Shown here: positions 9,350 through 18,928 of the stretch, in pieces
Position numbering within the stretch: the stretch's first letter is position 1
Layout: the number at the start of each line of letters is the position of its first letter
Assembly (NCBI RefSeq): GCF_024397975.1
Contig: NZ_CP073745.1
Coordinates: forward strand, 1,018,501-1,082,500
Source: Bacterioplanoides sp. SCSIO 12839
GTDB lineage: Bacteria > Pseudomonadota > Gammaproteobacteria > Pseudomonadales > Oceanobacteraceae
Length of the DNA stretch: 64,000 nt
Direction: 5' to 3'
Translations under genes and position numbers: made by a program
The notes under the pieces: generated by a model
The model's input: the letters and a program-made list of their open reading frames with translations, nothing else
What the model was told of the DNA's origin: nothing
Database searches by the model: none

Positions 9350-10710
9350 TAATATGCCAGCTCCGGGTTAATCACAATGCCACGCAAGCTATTCGGGTAA
9401 GCATCTTCGATGCTGACTTTCACAAACTTACCAATCAAGTCGTGATCGTGATGACGGAAATTCACTACCCGGTTATTTTCAGTACGACCCTGCAGCTCGC
9501 CCGGGTCTTTTTTCGATACACCGGTAACCAGAATGGTTTCTTCTTTGCCGACCATACGACGGCTGATTTGTTGGGCATGCTGAACAATGCGCGCTTGCAG
9601 AATACGCAGGCGTTCTTTTTTCAGCGATTCTGGTGTGTCATCTTCCAGGTCTGAAGCTGGGGTTCCTGGGCGGGCGCTGTAGACAAAACTGAATGAGGTA
9701 TCGAAACCAATCTGTTCAATCAGTTTCATGGTGTCTTCGAAGTCTTCCAGTGTTTCGCCTGGGAAGCCAACAATAAAGTCCGAAGAAATCGAAATATCCG
9801 GGCGCAGAGCACGTAAACGCTGGATTTTGTCGATGTAGATATCAATTTCATGGCCGCGTTTCATGGCAGCCAGAATGCGGTTTGAGCCACTTTGTACCGG
9901 TAGGTGGATATGGCTGACCAGCTCGGGGACTTCGGCGTACACATCAATCAGACTGTCGCTGAATTCCAGTGGGTGCGAGGTGGTGAAACGAATGCGGTCG
10001 ATGCCGTCAATATCCGCTACCTGAGTGATCAGTTCAGCCAGGTCGGCAATATCACCGTCTGCGGTATCACCACGGTAGGCATTGACATTCTGACCCAACA
10101 GGTTCACTTCACGTACGCCTTGGTCGGCCAGAGATTGCACTTCAACCAGTACATCGGCCAGCGGGCGGCTGACTTCTTCGCCACGGGTATAAGGAACAAC
10201 GCAGAAGGTGCAATATTTTGAGCAGCCTTCCATGATGGATACAAACGCAGAGCAGCCTTCCACTTTTGGTTGTGGCAGATGATCAAATTTCTCAATTTCC
10301 GGGAAGGTGACATCAACAATTTTGATTGCATTGCTGGCCTTATCGACCATCTCAGGCACACGGTGCAGGGTTTGTGGGCCAAACACCATATCGACAAAGG
10401 GTGCACGCTTCATGATGGCGTCACCTTCCTGAGAGGCAACGCAGCCACCCACGCCAATCTTCAGATCGGGTTTGGCGTTTTTCAGCGGGCGCCAGCGACC
10501 TAATTCATGGAATACTTTTTCCTGGGCCTTTTCACGAATTGAGCAGGTGTTTAACAGAATCACATCGGCTTCTTCCGGGTTATCCGTCAGTTCCATTTTG
10601 TGGCTTTCACCCAGCATATCGGCCATACGCGCAGAGTCGTATTCATTCATCTGGCAACCGTGGGTTTTGATAAACAGCTTTTTTGCTTTTTCTGTCATTC
10701 GTGTGCTCAT
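9349..10710 (-). CDS. miaB: tRNA-2-methylthio-N6-dimethylallyladenosine synthase MiaB
   Basis: MiaB is a radical-SAM methylthiotransferase that converts i6A37 to ms2i6A37 in tRNAs reading UNN codons. The N-terminal UPF0004 domain supplies three Cys for the auxiliary cluster ([31 protein letters not shown]). The radical-SAM motif is CSKYCTFC, and a C-terminal TRAM domain covers about residues 380-448. At 453 aa it has the usual length. It is first in the operon miaB-ybeZ-ybeY-corC-lnt, with a candidate -10 element about 70 bp upstream. Confidence 0.97.
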   Translation of the reverse strand: MSTRMTEKAKKLFIKTHGCQMNEYDSARMADMLGESHKMELTDNPEEADVILLNTCSIREKAQEKVFHELGRWRPLKNAKPDLKIGVGGCVASQEGDAIMKRAPFVDMVFGPQTLHRVPEMVDKASNAIKIVDVTFPEIEKFDHLPQPKVEGCSAFVSIMEGCSKYCTFCVVPYTRGEEVSRPLADVLVEVQSLADQGVREVNLLGQNVNAYRGDTADGDIADLAELITQVADIDGIDRIRFTTSHPLEFSDSLIDVYAEVPELVSHIHLPVQSGSNRILAAMKRGHEIDIYIDKIQRLRALRPDISISSDFIVGFPGETLEDFEDTMKLIEQIGFDTSFSFVYSARPGTPASDLEDDTPESLKKERLRILQARIVQHAQQISRRMVGKEETILVTGVSKKDPGELQGRTENNRVVNFRHHDHDLIGKFVKVSIEDAYPNSLRGIVINPELAY

Positions 10711-10780
10711 GATTTGCTAATGTCGGTCGTGCTGCTTTCAGCTGTCTTACAATATTGAATGGTGCTGAAAAAAGCGCCGT

Positions 10781-10786
10781 ATTATA
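10781..10786 (-). promoter_or_regulatory. Candidate -10 element for the miaB operon
   Basis: A perfect TATAAT is present on the minus strand inside a CGTATAATACG palindrome, about 70 bp upstream of the miaB start. No good -35 is visible at 17 bp, so this is a plausible rather than proven promoter. Confidence 0.4.
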
Positions 10787-10897
10787 CGGCCTATGGTCGA
10801 GGGAATGCTACTTTTTGACCAGTCGTGAGTGGTGATGGTTGACTGCTTGGAGTGCGAAAGAAAAGGGAGCAGCTGGAGTGATGCTCCCCGCTCAATG

Positions 10898-11839
10898 TTA
10901 TTGTTTGCGCATCACGGCTTCCACGGCGCCAGCGTATTCAGCCGCCTGATCGGCTAAAGGCTGATGACGAATGTCGTCATGCTTGAGTGCCACGCTGATG
11001 CGATAGAGCCAGCGTTCCATTCTTAACGCGATACCTTCAGCTTCATCTGAGCTGGCATTCAGAATTTCATTACTCAGGTCGGTAATAACCTCGGCGTGCT
11101 GAGCTGCGCGTGTGGCTGCTACTGTTGCTTTGGCGATGGCACCTTTAGCACGAGGTGTTTTATCGATCAGTGCTTGCGCTTGTTTCAGAGCTTTTTGAGC
11201 GGTTTCCCAGCTGATCGGAGCGACATCTGATCCACCTTTATTATCGACGCGTTGCAAGTGATCTTTGACTGGCTGAAGCTGAATATATTCAATGGTGTTG
11301 ACTTCAACCTGGTGCATTCTTGCTAACAGCAGCTTTTGTTTTTTGGTGACTTCAACCGTCTGGTTGTCTTCCATCAGATCAATCAGTTCGCGCAGGGATT
11401 GTTCCAGACCGGCAAAATCGGTTGGGAAAAACTCATCGGCACGAATGTCTAGCAATACATTACGATGATCCAGTGTGGGCTTCAGTAGCTTCAGAATATT
11501 TTGTTTGGTTTCCAGGCCTGCCTCAAGCGTCTTAATGGAGGTCATCGCAACCGTTTTCACCTTACCATCCGGGTCGCCACTGGTATGCATTTCCTGAGCT
11601 TCGATCAGCTGTTCCGTGGCCAGTTCAAGATGCCTGGGGGCATAAAACTTCAGCTTTTCTGTGTGGCCAAGTTCCAGTTTCGATTGCGCATGTTGAATCG
11701 TGCGTGCAGCCGATTCATCCGCAATCGCAGCATCGCGCTTGGCATTAAGACTGATGTTTTCATAATTGGCGACTTTTCCTGAACAGCCAGCCAGCAAAGC
11801 GATCCCAAGTGTGGTTGTTATCTTAGCGAAAGGTGTCAT
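10898..11839 (-). CDS. Putative lipoprotein of unknown function
   Basis: This 313-aa protein has a signal peptide ending in a lipobox (LLAGC, Cys19). The rest is almost entirely charged helix rich in Ala, Gln, Glu and Lys, probably coiled coil, with Ala-heptad stretches such as KATVAATRAAQHAEVI. No enzymatic motif is visible. The repetitive AxxxA helices recall DUF4398-type periplasmic lipoproteins, but I cannot confirm that. The start ATG is preceded by AGGAAG at good spacing. It is transcribed alone and diverges from the acidic 197-aa protein. The residue after the lipid Cys is Ser, which favours outer-membrane sorting. Confidence 0.75.
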   Translation of the reverse strand: MTPFAKITTTLGIALLAGCSGKVANYENISLNAKRDAAIADESAARTIQHAQSKLELGHTEKLKFYAPRHLELATEQLIEAQEMHTSGDPDGKVKTVAMTSIKTLEAGLETKQNILKLLKPTLDHRNVLLDIRADEFFPTDFAGLEQSLRELIDLMEDNQTVEVTKKQKLLLARMHQVEVNTIEYIQLQPVKDHLQRVDNKGGSDVAPISWETAQKALKQAQALIDKTPRAKGAIAKATVAATRAAQHAEVITDLSNEILNASSDEAEGIALRMERWLYRISVALKHDDIRHQPLADQAAEYAGAVEAVMRKQ

Positions 11840-12089
11840 AAGGCTTCCTGTTTTTATTCCTTTGCATTAGTAAACTTTGTCGGATCTTACCATTTGTGCT
11901 TTTCGCCACAAATGACTTTGAGGTATCAGCGGGCTTGTTTCCATCAGTTAGGGCTGATATACAGATCTTATGGGCTGGTAAAAACAGCCTGCTTCGATAA
12001 AAACGCCAGAGGAAAAGGAAAGGAGGTAATCGGTTCCACCCACTGATTGATGTTATCAGACAGAGCCTAAGCTCAGAGGAGTGATTCAG

Positions 12090-12683
12090 ATGAATGCAGA
12101 GATGCAACCTTTATTTTGGCGAATCAGCCGAGCCGAACAACAAGGAATTCATGTTGTCAGTTTGTTGATGCCGACCTCCGATAACGGAGAGGAAACCGAG
12201 TTTCCAACCGATGTCAGCTTCCCATCCAATACTGTTGAACTTGCTTCGCGTGATCTTCGCTGGTCCGATGAAGACAGTGAGTTGTTTCTTGATCTGGTTG
12301 ATCGCGTGATCGATCTGAGTTCTGAGTCTGACGTTGAACTGGATCTGACTGATGATGTCGTGCAGGGCATTGTGCAACTCGTGGCTTTGAGGCGCTTTCA
12401 GACACCGAAGCCGCTGGATGAGTGGTTGGCTGACGATGTGATTACTGAGCGTGAAGAGCTTGAGATTGGTGATCTGGTGTCGCTGAATACGTCAGCGGGG
12501 ACCCCTATGGCGATCATTGTTGATTTGGATTCCATTGATGCGACCTGCATTTTGCTGGAAGAACTCCGCGACGAACAGCAGCTGATTGCACCCATGCACT
12601 CGGTGTTGATGGTTAATCGTTTGTCCGTGTTACCGGCGGCCTTTGCTGAGGGTGACCTAGGTGATGGCGCCACAATTCATTAG
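12090..12683 (+). CDS. Acidic protein of unknown function
   Basis: This 197-aa, strongly acidic cytoplasmic protein is not recognised. A beta-rich N-terminal part is followed by a very acidic segment around residues 65-110 (WSDEDSELFLDLVDRVIDL) and a second beta-rich part (IGDLVSLNTSAGTPMAIIV). The paired halves could be a PilZ- or SH3-like barrel, but no diagnostic RxxxR motif for c-di-GMP binding is seen. The ATG at 12090 has GAGGA nine bases upstream; the in-frame GTG at 12081 abuts that Shine-Dalgarno and is rejected. The gene stands alone, divergent from the lipoprotein gene. Confidence 0.7.
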   Translation: MNAEMQPLFWRISRAEQQGIHVVSLLMPTSDNGEETEFPTDVSFPSNTVELASRDLRWSDEDSELFLDLVDRVIDLSSESDVELDLTDDVVQGIVQLVALRRFQTPKPLDEWLADDVITEREELEIGDLVSLNTSAGTPMAIIVDLDSIDATCILLEELRDEQQLIAPMHSVLMVNRLSVLPAAFAEGDLGDGATIH

Positions 12684-12754
12684 TAAAGCTGGCTCAGCGT
12701 CGATCAACGCTTTCATTTAGCCCTTTGCATAACCAACGCCACGTCAGGCTGGTT

Positions 12755-12901
12755 TCAGGCCTGACGTGAATTGCGGCGTTTATGTGTGAGTGCAATCTGT
12801 GCCAGCAGGTCATAGTAGCCTGTGTTTAATTGTGGTTTGCTGGCCGTTTGCATCACGGGTGTCTTTGTTTGTGCTTCGCTGCTTGTGGTCGCGTTATTCA
12901 T
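12755..12901 (-). CDS. Small protein (48 aa), probably TetR-regulated
   Basis: This short gene has an ATG preceded by a strong AGGAGA Shine-Dalgarno six bases upstream. The product starts MNNATTSSEAQTKTP, is Thr/Ser/Gln-rich, has a helical centre (GYYDLLAQIALTH) and ends in a basic tail (KRRNSRQA). There is no signal peptide or membrane helix. The centre and tail resemble small DUF-type peptides, but I do not recognise a family. The stop codon lies in a perfect 10-bp hairpin (CACGTCAGGC/GCCTGACGTG, 12740-12768). A TGAATGTTCATTCA palindrome 28 bp upstream matches one in front of the adjacent tetR gene, so the two are probably co-regulated. Confidence 0.6.
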   Translation of the reverse strand: MNNATTSSEAQTKTPVMQTASKPQLNTGYYDLLAQIALTHKRRNSRQA

Positions 12902-12928
12902 CGATTCTCTCCTTTTACGGGTTGAGAG

Positions 12929-12942
12929 TGAATGTTCATTCA
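12929..12942. promoter_or_regulatory. TetR-type operator upstream of the 48-aa gene
   Basis: A perfect 14-bp palindrome, TGAATGTTCATTCA, lies between the small gene and tetR. Its 12-bp core is identical to the site upstream of tetR at 13670-13681. Confidence 0.65.
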
Positions 12943-13077
12943 GTGTTTGTCGTACAATACCGTCGTTGCGTTGTAATGATTTAGTCGTTATGACGCAGTC
13001 ATTGTGGGCATCGCTTTTACAGGCGTTGTTTTAAGGGTGCTGCTAGTGTGAATGCTATTATGGTTTGTTTTCCTGAA

Positions 13078-13644
13078 TCAGGCCTTAACGGCATCCCAGC
13101 ACAGGTTTAATAAATCTTCGGTGTTCAACTTATCACCTAATTTTTCCGGCATGGTGTTTTGAGTTTTGGCAATCGTCAGAACACTGCCGTAAGTGAACAT
13201 GGTCAGTACTTCGTTGGGTAAATCTTTGAATAAGTGCTGCTGTTTACCATCGTTCATTAACCGATCCAGTTCATCATGCAGAGTTTGTGTCGCCCGGTCT
13301 TTAAAGTTTCCACAAATGGCCGGAGATGACGACAGTTGCTCCATGAGTGCACAGTCCCTGGGGTTCGCTTGCATATAACGGTAAAAATTACCCCAGAAAG
13401 TATAAAAACGAATCTTGATACAGGCACTATCGTCATAATTATTCAGGCATTCTGCCGTCATTTTTTGAACGATCTGTAAATAAAGCTCCTGAACCAACTC
13501 ATCCTTTGTCTCAAAATAGCGGTAGATAGTACCGGCACCACAACAAGCGCTTTTTGCCACTTTAGACATTGGGCTTGCTTCAAGACCACACTCCGCAATC
13601 AGATTGGCTGTGGCATCGAGGATTTGTTCGCGCTTTTCGATCAT
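13078..13644 (-). CDS. TetR/AcrR-family transcriptional regulator
   Basis: This 188-aa regulator has an N-terminal helix-turn-helix (about residues 5-50) with GAGTIYRYFETKDELVQELY, the TetR hallmark. The C-terminal ligand domain is of the general TetR_C type and the ligand is unknown. The frame is open to 13710, but that extension would translate the operator, so ATG at 13644 (MIEKREQILDATANLIAECG) is preferred. A CC pair (SACCGAG) sits in the recognition region, which is unusual and could be redox-sensitive. Probably autoregulated through the palindrome at 13669. Confidence 0.85.
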   Translation of the reverse strand: MIEKREQILDATANLIAECGLEASPMSKVAKSACCGAGTIYRYFETKDELVQELYLQIVQKMTAECLNNYDDSACIKIRFYTFWGNFYRYMQANPRDCALMEQLSSSPAICGNFKDRATQTLHDELDRLMNDGKQQHLFKDLPNEVLTMFTYGSVLTIAKTQNTMPEKLGDKLNTEDLLNLCWDAVKA

Positions 13645-13668
13645 GACTGCTGTATGAGTGATTGTGAC

Positions 13669-13682
13669 TGAATGTTCATTCT
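13669..13682. promoter_or_regulatory. TetR-type operator upstream of tetR
   Basis: The palindromic core GAATGTTCATTC (13670-13681) is 26 bp before the chosen tetR start and identical to the core at 12930-12941. It suggests autoregulation. Confidence 0.6.
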
Positions 13683-13779
13683 GCGACAAAATCAGGGAGT
13701 GAACAATCATTCCGCCTGGATCAGATTGTTTTAAATCTGCAACAAAGCAATTTCAGCAAGAAAGGAGAGGAGGTGGATG

Positions 13780-13808
13780 GGCAATACCGCCGGGTTGGCG
13801 GTATTGCC
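13780..13808. terminator. Hairpin downstream of ychF
   Basis: A perfect 12-bp stem GGCAATACCGCC/GGCGGTATTGCC with a 5-nt loop lies 22 bp after the ychF stop codon. No T-run follows on the minus strand, so it may act as a 3' end stabiliser rather than a classical terminator. Confidence 0.5.
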
Positions 13809-13829
13809 ATCAAAACAGAAAGGGCTGGC

Positions 13830-14924
13830 TTAAACGTTAAATAAGAAGTGCATCACATCGCCGTCTTTTACGATGTACTCTTTACCTTCTACGCGCAGTT
13901 TGCCTGCCGCTTTACAGCCTGATTCGCCGTTATGTTCGATGAAGTCGTCATACGACATGGTTTCTGCACGAATAAAGCCGCGCTCGAAGTCGGTATGAAT
14001 GACACCAGCCGCCTGCGGTGCGGTGGCTCCTTGTTTTACGGTCCAGGCACGTACTTCTTTTTTGCCTGCCGTGAAGTAGGTTTGCAGACCCAGTAGTTCA
14101 TAACCACCACGAATAACGCGGTTCAGACCCGGCTCACTTTGTCCCATTTCTTCGAGGAACATTTCAACGTCTTCAGCATCTTCCAGTTCGGAGATTTCCT
14201 GTTCAATCTTGTTGCACACGGGTACAACCACGGCATTTTCGTTTTCGGCAATGCCACGAACCACATCCAGGTGAGGATTATTTTCGAAACCATCTTCTGC
14301 GACGTTGGCAATGTACATGGTTGGTTTGATGGTGATCATGTGGAACATGCGAATACGGTTCTGTTCGTCGTCGTTCAGTTCCATCGTACGCACGGGTTGA
14401 TCAGCTTCTAAATGCTCGACGATGCGTTCCAGTAAGGCTTTGTCGGCAACAGCGTCTTTGTTACCGCTTTTCGCGGTACGGGTAACACGTTGCAGCTGCT
14501 TTTGTGCACTGTCGAGGTCCGCCAGGATCAGCTCCAGGTTGATTACGTCAATGTCATCCGCCGGGTTGATGGTGTTTTCAACGTGGATCACATTCGGGTC
14601 TTCGAAGCAGCGTACGACGTGAGCAATGGCATCGGTTTCACGAATGTTGGCCAGAAACTGGTTGCCCAGGCCTTCACCTTTGGAAGCGCCTTTTACCAGG
14701 CCCGCGATATCAACAAATTCCATGGTCGTTGGAATGACTTTTTCCGGATCAACGATGGAAGCCAATGTATCCAGGCGAGGATCTGGCATAGGTACGATAC
14801 CGCTGTTTGGCTCAATGGTGCAGAAAGGGAAGTTTTCTGCGCCAATGCCGGACTTGGTTAACGCGTTAAACAGAGTGGATTTACCGACGTTGGGAAGACC
14901 AACGATGCCGCATTTGAAGCCCAT
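13830..14924 (-). CDS. ychF: Redox-regulated ATPase YchF (Obg-like)
   Basis: YchF is a P-loop NTPase of the Obg branch that prefers ATP and associates with ribosomes; it affects oxidative-stress responses. G1 is [10 protein letters not shown]3 is DIAGLV and the specificity loop is NVAE instead of NKxD, as expected for ATP preference. A helical coiled-coil insertion and the C-terminal TGS-like DUF933 domain (ending [12 protein letters not shown]) follow. At 364 aa it has standard length. It lies 53 bp after pth, as in Pseudomonas. Confidence 0.97.
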   Translation of the reverse strand: MGFKCGIVGLPNVGKSTLFNALTKSGIGAENFPFCTIEPNSGIVPMPDPRLDTLASIVDPEKVIPTTMEFVDIAGLVKGASKGEGLGNQFLANIRETDAIAHVVRCFEDPNVIHVENTINPADDIDVINLELILADLDSAQKQLQRVTRTAKSGNKDAVADKALLERIVEHLEADQPVRTMELNDDEQNRIRMFHMITIKPTMYIANVAEDGFENNPHLDVVRGIAENENAVVVPVCNKIEQEISELEDAEDVEMFLEEMGQSEPGLNRVIRGGYELLGLQTYFTAGKKEVRAWTVKQGATAPQAAGVIHTDFERGFIRAETMSYDDFIEHNGESGCKAAGKLRVEGKEYIVKDGDVMHFLFNV

Positions 14925-14977
14925 ATCAGGTTCCTGCTAATAAAATGTTTAAATTCGGATGAAAATTGCTGGGTATT

Positions 14978-15565
14978 TTACCCTTTATACGAATGAAGTC
15001 GATTCATCGCTTTGGCGATATCGCCTGCCAGAGCATAAGGAATAACGCGAATCGCTTCATCGATTGCATTATCGATAGACTGCTGTTCACTTTTACTGGC
15101 TTTACCCAGCACGTGGCCGGTGACTTTGTTTTTATCACCCGGGTGGTCAATGCCAATACGCAAACGATGGAAGTTTTTGTTATTGCCTAGCTTAGCGATG
15201 ATATCGCGCAATCCGTTTTGCCCACCATGGCCGCCGCCTTGCTTAAATTTGGCAACGCCGGTTGGCATATCCAGCTCATCGTGAGCTACTAAAATCTGCT
15301 CTGGTGATAATTTATAAAAATTAGCCAGTGCCTGAACGGATTTACCGCTGGCGTTCATAAAGGTGGTGGGCAGTAATAACCAAACGGTTTTGCCATCGAT
15401 AGTGCCTTTGCCAGACTTGCCAAAAAACTTTTTATCGGCGGATAGAGGAATACGATACGTCTCGGCCAGGCGTTCAACCAGCCAGGCACCAGCATTATGG
15501 CGGGTGTTTTCGTATTCGCTGCCGGGATTGCCCAGGCCAACAATTAACTGAATATCACTCATCAT
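14978..15565 (-). CDS. pth: Peptidyl-tRNA hydrolase
   Basis: This enzyme cleaves peptidyl-tRNAs released prematurely from ribosomes. The fold signature [19 protein letters not shown] contains the catalytic His, and the second conserved block is HDELDMPTG...[12 protein letters not shown]. At 195 aa it has the expected size. Two adjacent Met codons begin the frame, so the start may be 15565 or 15562. The gene follows rplY after a terminator and precedes ychF. Confidence 0.97.
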   Translation of the reverse strand: MMSDIQLIVGLGNPGSEYENTRHNAGAWLVERLAETYRIPLSADKKFFGKSGKGTIDGKTVWLLLPTTFMNASGKSVQALANFYKLSPEQILVAHDELDMPTGVAKFKQGGGHGGQNGLRDIIAKLGNNKNFHRLRIGIDHPGDKNKVTGHVLGKASKSEQQSIDNAIDEAIRVIPYALAGDIAKAMNRLHSYKG

Positions 15566-15618
15566 GTTATTCCACTCAATTTGTTCAGCATTATTCCATT
15601 CGGTAGTTTTCAGGCAAT

Positions 15619-15648
15619 AAAAAAGCGGAGACCAGCTCCGCTTTTTTC
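15619..15648 (-). terminator. Intrinsic terminator after rplY
   Basis: A GC-rich stem GCGGAG/CTCCGC extended by A/T pairs is followed on the minus strand by a six-T run. It lies between rplY and pth. Confidence 0.85.
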
Positions 15649-15671
15649 AGACAAGGTCTGCAGCTCTGAAA

Positions 15672-16307
15672 TTATTCAGCTGCTTCTTCGCCTTCTTCTT
15701 CGTCAGCCGCACCGCCTTTTGGAGCTGCAACGGTAACAACAGAAGTGTCATGCTCTGGGCCGTGAGACAGAGCCAGAGACTCAACGCCTTTAGGCAGTTT
15801 CAGATCAGACAGGTGAATAACGGTGCCTGCTTCGGCATCAGCCAGATCGATTTCGATGAACTCTGGCAGGTCGCCTGCAGCACAGATGATGTCCAGGCTG
15901 GTCAGCTGGTGAGAAATTTTACCACCGCCCAGTTTAACACCAACACAGCTCTCTTCGTTCAGGAAGTGCAGTGGAACGTGTGCTTTGATCTTGGTGCTCT
16001 TGCTTACGCGCTGGAAGTCAGCGTGCCAGATCAGCTGCTTAGCTGGGTGACGTTGCAGATCTTTCAGGATTACCTGCTCAGCTTTGTCGCCGATAGTCAG
16101 GGTAATAATAGAGCTGTAGAAAGCTTCGCTTTCCAGTGCTTTGTTCAGCTCATTAGCCGCCAGAGTGATTGCGGTTGGCTTACGGTCGTTACCGCCAGCT
16201 TTACCGCCATATACGATGGCAGGTACGCCGTTTTCGCGACGCAGGCGGCGGCTCGCACCTTTCCCTGAATCTTCGCGAACTACTGCATTCAGATTAAATT
16301 CTGACAT
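15672..16307 (-). CDS. rplY: 50S ribosomal protein L25 (general stress protein CTC form)
   Basis: L25 binds 5S rRNA. This 211-aa form has the N-terminal L25 domain (about residues 1-95, with GKGASRRLRRENGVPAIVYG) and the C-terminal TL5/CTC beta domain found in Pseudomonas, ending in an acidic Glu/Ala tail. ATG at 16307 has AAGGAAAA upstream; the longer open frame to 16382 crosses the prs terminator hairpin and is rejected. Confidence 0.96.
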   Translation of the reverse strand: MSEFNLNAVVREDSGKGASRRLRRENGVPAIVYGGKAGGNDRKPTAITLAANELNKALESEAFYSSIITLTIGDKAEQVILKDLQRHPAKQLIWHADFQRVSKSTKIKAHVPLHFLNEESCVGVKLGGGKISHQLTSLDIICAAGDLPEFIEIDLADAEAGTVIHLSDLKLPKGVESLALSHGPEHDTSVVTVAAPKGGAADEEEGEEAAE

Positions 16308-16356
16308 GATGTTTTCCTTTGATAAGGTTATAAAAATGTACTTTTCAGTACGGAAA

Positions 16357-16388
16357 ACCGCCTGAACTTGCGACCAGTTCAAGCGGTA
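16357..16388 (-). terminator. Terminator/attenuator between prs and rplY
   Basis: An imperfect hairpin ACCGC(T)TGAACT / AGTTCA(G)GCGGT is followed by TTTT on the minus strand. It starts 26 bp after prs and ends 49 bp before rplY, so read-through is plausible. Confidence 0.6.
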
Positions 16389-16414
16389 TAAAAAATTTTC
16401 TTTAGTCCGTTGTT

Positions 16415-17356
16415 TTAACGGAACATAGCGCTAATGGATTCTTCGTTATTTACACGACGAATCGATTCAGCCAGCAGACCAGCAATGGTTAATTGACGAA
16501 TACAACCTGTGCTTTTTGCTGCTTCTGTCAGCGGGATGGTGTCGGTAACAACCAGCTCATCCAGTTCAGCCGACGACAGGCGCTCAACAGCGGGGCCGGA
16601 TAATACAGGATGGGTACAATAAGCGACAACCTTATTTGCACCGAACTCTTTTAAGGCTTTGGCCGCCTGGCACAACGTGCCTGCGGTATCGACCATGTCA
16701 TCAACCAGAATACAGGTACGATCCTGAACTTCACCAATGATGTGCATGACTTCAGAAACGTTCGCTTTTGGTCGGCGCTTATCAATGATCGCCAGGTCTG
16801 CACCCAGTTGTTTAGCAACGGCACGTGCACGAACCACACCACCGATGTCCGGAGATACAACGACTAGGTTCTCATAGTTCTGACGTTCGATATCATCGAT
16901 CAGAATTGGAGAGCCATAGACATTGTCTACCGGGATATCAAAGAAGCCCTGAATCTGGTCAGCGTGCAAATCAACCGTTAATACGCGGTCAATGCCAGCG
17001 CCTGACATCATATCAGCGACAGCGCGTGCAGAAATGGGTACACGGGCTGAGCGAGGACGACGATCCTGGCGAGCATAGCCAAAATAAGGCACAACCGCTG
17101 TGATACGGCTGGCGGAAGCGCGACGCAGGCCGTCAGCCAGCAATAACACTTCCATCAGGTTGTCATTGGTTGGAGAGCAGGTTGGCTGCAGAATAAAGAC
17201 GTCTTTACCGCGAACATTTTCATGCAGTTCTACGGTGATCTCTCCGTCACTGAACTTGCCAACGGTGGCTTCACCGAGAGGGATGTCAAGACGCTCAACG
17301 ACCAGCTTGGCCAGTTCAGGATTGGCATTGCCAGTAAACACCATCAACTTAGACAC
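16415..17356 (-). CDS. prs: Ribose-phosphate pyrophosphokinase
   Basis: This enzyme makes PRPP from ribose-5-phosphate and ATP for nucleotide, His and Trp synthesis. The PRPP-binding loop is [18 protein letters not shown]; the flexible loop/ATP region contains [17 protein letters not shown]. At 313 aa it has the usual length. The start is GTG (17356) with AAGGGGA five bases upstream; the nearby ATG is out of frame. It follows the tRNA-Gln gene, as in Pseudomonas. Confidence 0.97.
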   Translation of the reverse strand: MSKLMVFTGNANPELAKLVVERLDIPLGEATVGKFSDGEITVELHENVRGKDVFILQPTCSPTNDNLMEVLLLADGLRRASASRITAVVPYFGYARQDRRPRSARVPISARAVADMMSGAGIDRVLTVDLHADQIQGFFDIPVDNVYGSPILIDDIERQNYENLVVVSPDIGGVVRARAVAKQLGADLAIIDKRRPKANVSEVMHIIGEVQDRTCILVDDMVDTAGTLCQAAKALKEFGANKVVAYCTHPVLSGPAVERLSSAELDELVVTDTIPLTEAAKSTGCIRQLTIAGLLAESIRRVNNEESISAMFR

Positions 17357-17411
17357 ATTCGTCCCCTTTGATTTATGCAGTTAATCAGTAACAGATAAGA
17401 GTAGAATAAGA

Positions 17412-17486
17412 TGGCTGGGGTGGCAGGACTCGAACCTGCGGATGACGGGATCAAAACCCGTTGCCTTACCACTTGGCGACACCCCA
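17412..17486 (-). tRNA. tRNA-Gln (anticodon TTG)
   Basis: A complete 75-nt cloverleaf is readable on the minus strand. The acceptor TGGGGTG pairs with CACCCCA, the anticodon stem ACGGG/CCCGT carries a TTTTGAT loop (anticodon TTG), the T loop has GGTTCGAATCC, and the CCA end is encoded. It lies between ispE and prs, 4 bp after ispE. Confidence 0.97.
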
Positions 17487-17490
17487 ACTT

Positions 17491-18357
17491 TTAAGACGGT
17501 CTGAATAATATCTTGTGAGCAGGTGAGGTGTTAACCCCTTTTGCTACAAACGACACATATTCAGCCGGTAACTGGTCAGAAACTCTGATAGCTTCTGCCT
17601 CAGAACCGAAGCTTGAAAATATGCAAGCTCCAGTGCCCGTCAGCTTAGCAGGAGAGAAATTATTTAGCAAATTCAATGCTTTACCAACTTCAGGGTAAAG
17701 CGTTGAAACAACTGCTTGGCAGTCGTTGTTTCCCTCTCGCCTCAGCGCGGTGCGTATACTAATGGGGTCAGTATCACGTGTCAAACATTTATTTGAAAAA
17801 ATTTTCCCTGTATTAACATGGACTTGCGGAGCTACTACCAGATACCAGGGTTCGTCCAGTTCCGGTGTTGGAGTGAGTATTTCACCAACACCCTCAGCAA
17901 AGGCCGCTTGACCACGGACAAACACCGGCACATCGGCACCGAGTGTTAAACCAATTTCGGCAAGTTCATCAAACGATAACTGCAATTGCCATAAATGATT
18001 GAGTGCCAGCAATGTGGTTGCGGCATCAGAACTGCCTCCGCCCAAGCCGCCACCCATCGGTAATGTTTTATTGAGGCGAATGTCGGCTCCTAAGGAGCGA
18101 TTACTTCTGGCCTGCAGTGCTCGGGCGGCTTTGATAATCAGATTGTCTTCAAACGCCACACCGTCAATGGCAGGATCAAGCGTCAGCTGATTATCCTGAC
18201 GTACTCTGAAATCCAGTTCATCGCAGATATCAATAAACTGAAACAGGGTTTGCAGGTTGTGATAACCGTCTTCGCGTTGGCTAGTGATATGTAACATCAG
18301 ATTCAGTTTGGCGGGGGCAGGGACTGTCAGCCACTCTGACACAGAATCGTTAACCAT
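17491..18357 (-). CDS. ispE: 4-diphosphocytidyl-2-C-methyl-D-erythritol kinase IspE
   Basis: IspE is the ATP-dependent kinase of the MEP isoprenoid pathway. The GHMP-kinase ATP motif is [17 protein letters not shown], preceded by the substrate segment [11 protein letters not shown]. The C-terminal motif [10 protein letters not shown] is intact. ATG at 18357 (288 aa) overlaps the lolB stop by eight bases (ATGGTTAA). The frame upstream of it runs into lolB and is not used. Confidence 0.96.
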   Translation of the reverse strand: MVNDSVSEWLTVPAPAKLNLMLHITSQREDGYHNLQTLFQFIDICDELDFRVRQDNQLTLDPAIDGVAFEDNLIIKAARALQARSNRSLGADIRLNKTLPMGGGLGGGSSDAATTLLALNHLWQLQLSFDELAEIGLTLGADVPVFVRGQAAFAEGVGEILTPTPELDEPWYLVVAPQVHVNTGKIFSNKCLTRDTDPISIRTALRREGNNDCQAVVSTLYPEVGKALNLLNNFSPAKLTGTGACIFSSFGSEAEAIRVSDQLPAEYVSFVAKGVNTSPAHKILFRPS

Positions 18358-18928
18358 TAATGGTCCACTCTTTAATAGAAAAAACAAAACGAAAGTTATG
18401 GCCAGAGACTTTGATCAGACCGGGCAACCAGAAGCCTTGTTGGCGGCTGTAACGGGAATATTTTACCTGCCAGCCATGTTGTTGCAGTTCGTTTAATAAT
18501 CCGGCTTCATTAAACTGTACCCTTGCATCATTGCCGGGTGCCGGTTGTCCTTTAACCCAATGGCGAATATCACTTACCGGAAATTTCCAGCCCATATACA
18601 GCATCATCAACTGCTCTGGGCTGTCAGCGGTTTGTGGTTGATCCCAACCGGGTAATAACAGTTCCGCATGTTTAGCTGAGCCGCTTAGTTGTGATGACCC
18701 CTGGCCAAACGGACCGGTGATGAATAAACGGTAGTCGGTTTCTTGTTGGTCCCAAGTGAGATATCCGGTAACGCTGTCCTGCGGCGTAACGACGGATAGC
18801 TTGCCCCGCACTTTCCAGTGTTCAATGCCAGACAGTTGCTGCTGTAGCGTCTCTTGTCCACCTTGGGGAAATAAAGAAGCGCAGCCACTGAGACTGATCG
18901 CCAGCATCAAGCAGAGGAGTCGTAACAT
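18350..18928 (-). CDS. lolB: Outer-membrane lipoprotein receptor LolB
   Basis: LolB accepts lipoproteins from LolA and inserts them into the outer membrane. A signal peptide with lipobox LSGC is followed by the beta-barrel domain ([30 protein letters not shown]). At 192 aa it is of normal size. It starts within the stop of the TPR gene (TAATG) and its stop overlaps ispE, so the three genes are translationally coupled. Confidence 0.93.
   Translation of the reverse strand: MLRLLCLMLAISLSGCASLFPQGGQETLQQQLSGIEHWKVRGKLSVVTPQDSVTGYLTWDQQETDYRLFITGPFGQGSSQLSGSAKHAELLLPGWDQPQTADSPEQLMMLYMGWKFPVSDIRHWVKGQPAPGNDARVQFNEAGLLNELQQHGWQVKYSRYSRQQGFWLPGLIKVSGHNFRFVFSIKEWTING

Noticed and set aside
12790-13034. 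Two overlapping plus-strand frames of 64 and 70 codons
   Set aside because: They run antisense to the 48-aa gene and through its operator, with no Shine-Dalgarno and odd composition.
13645-13710. Longer N-terminus for the TetR regulator
   Set aside because: It would encode the operator palindrome; the family N-terminus starts at 13644.
16357-16382. Longer N-terminus for L25 starting at 16382
   Set aside because: It crosses the prs terminator hairpin; ATG at 16307 has a clear Shine-Dalgarno and family N-terminus.
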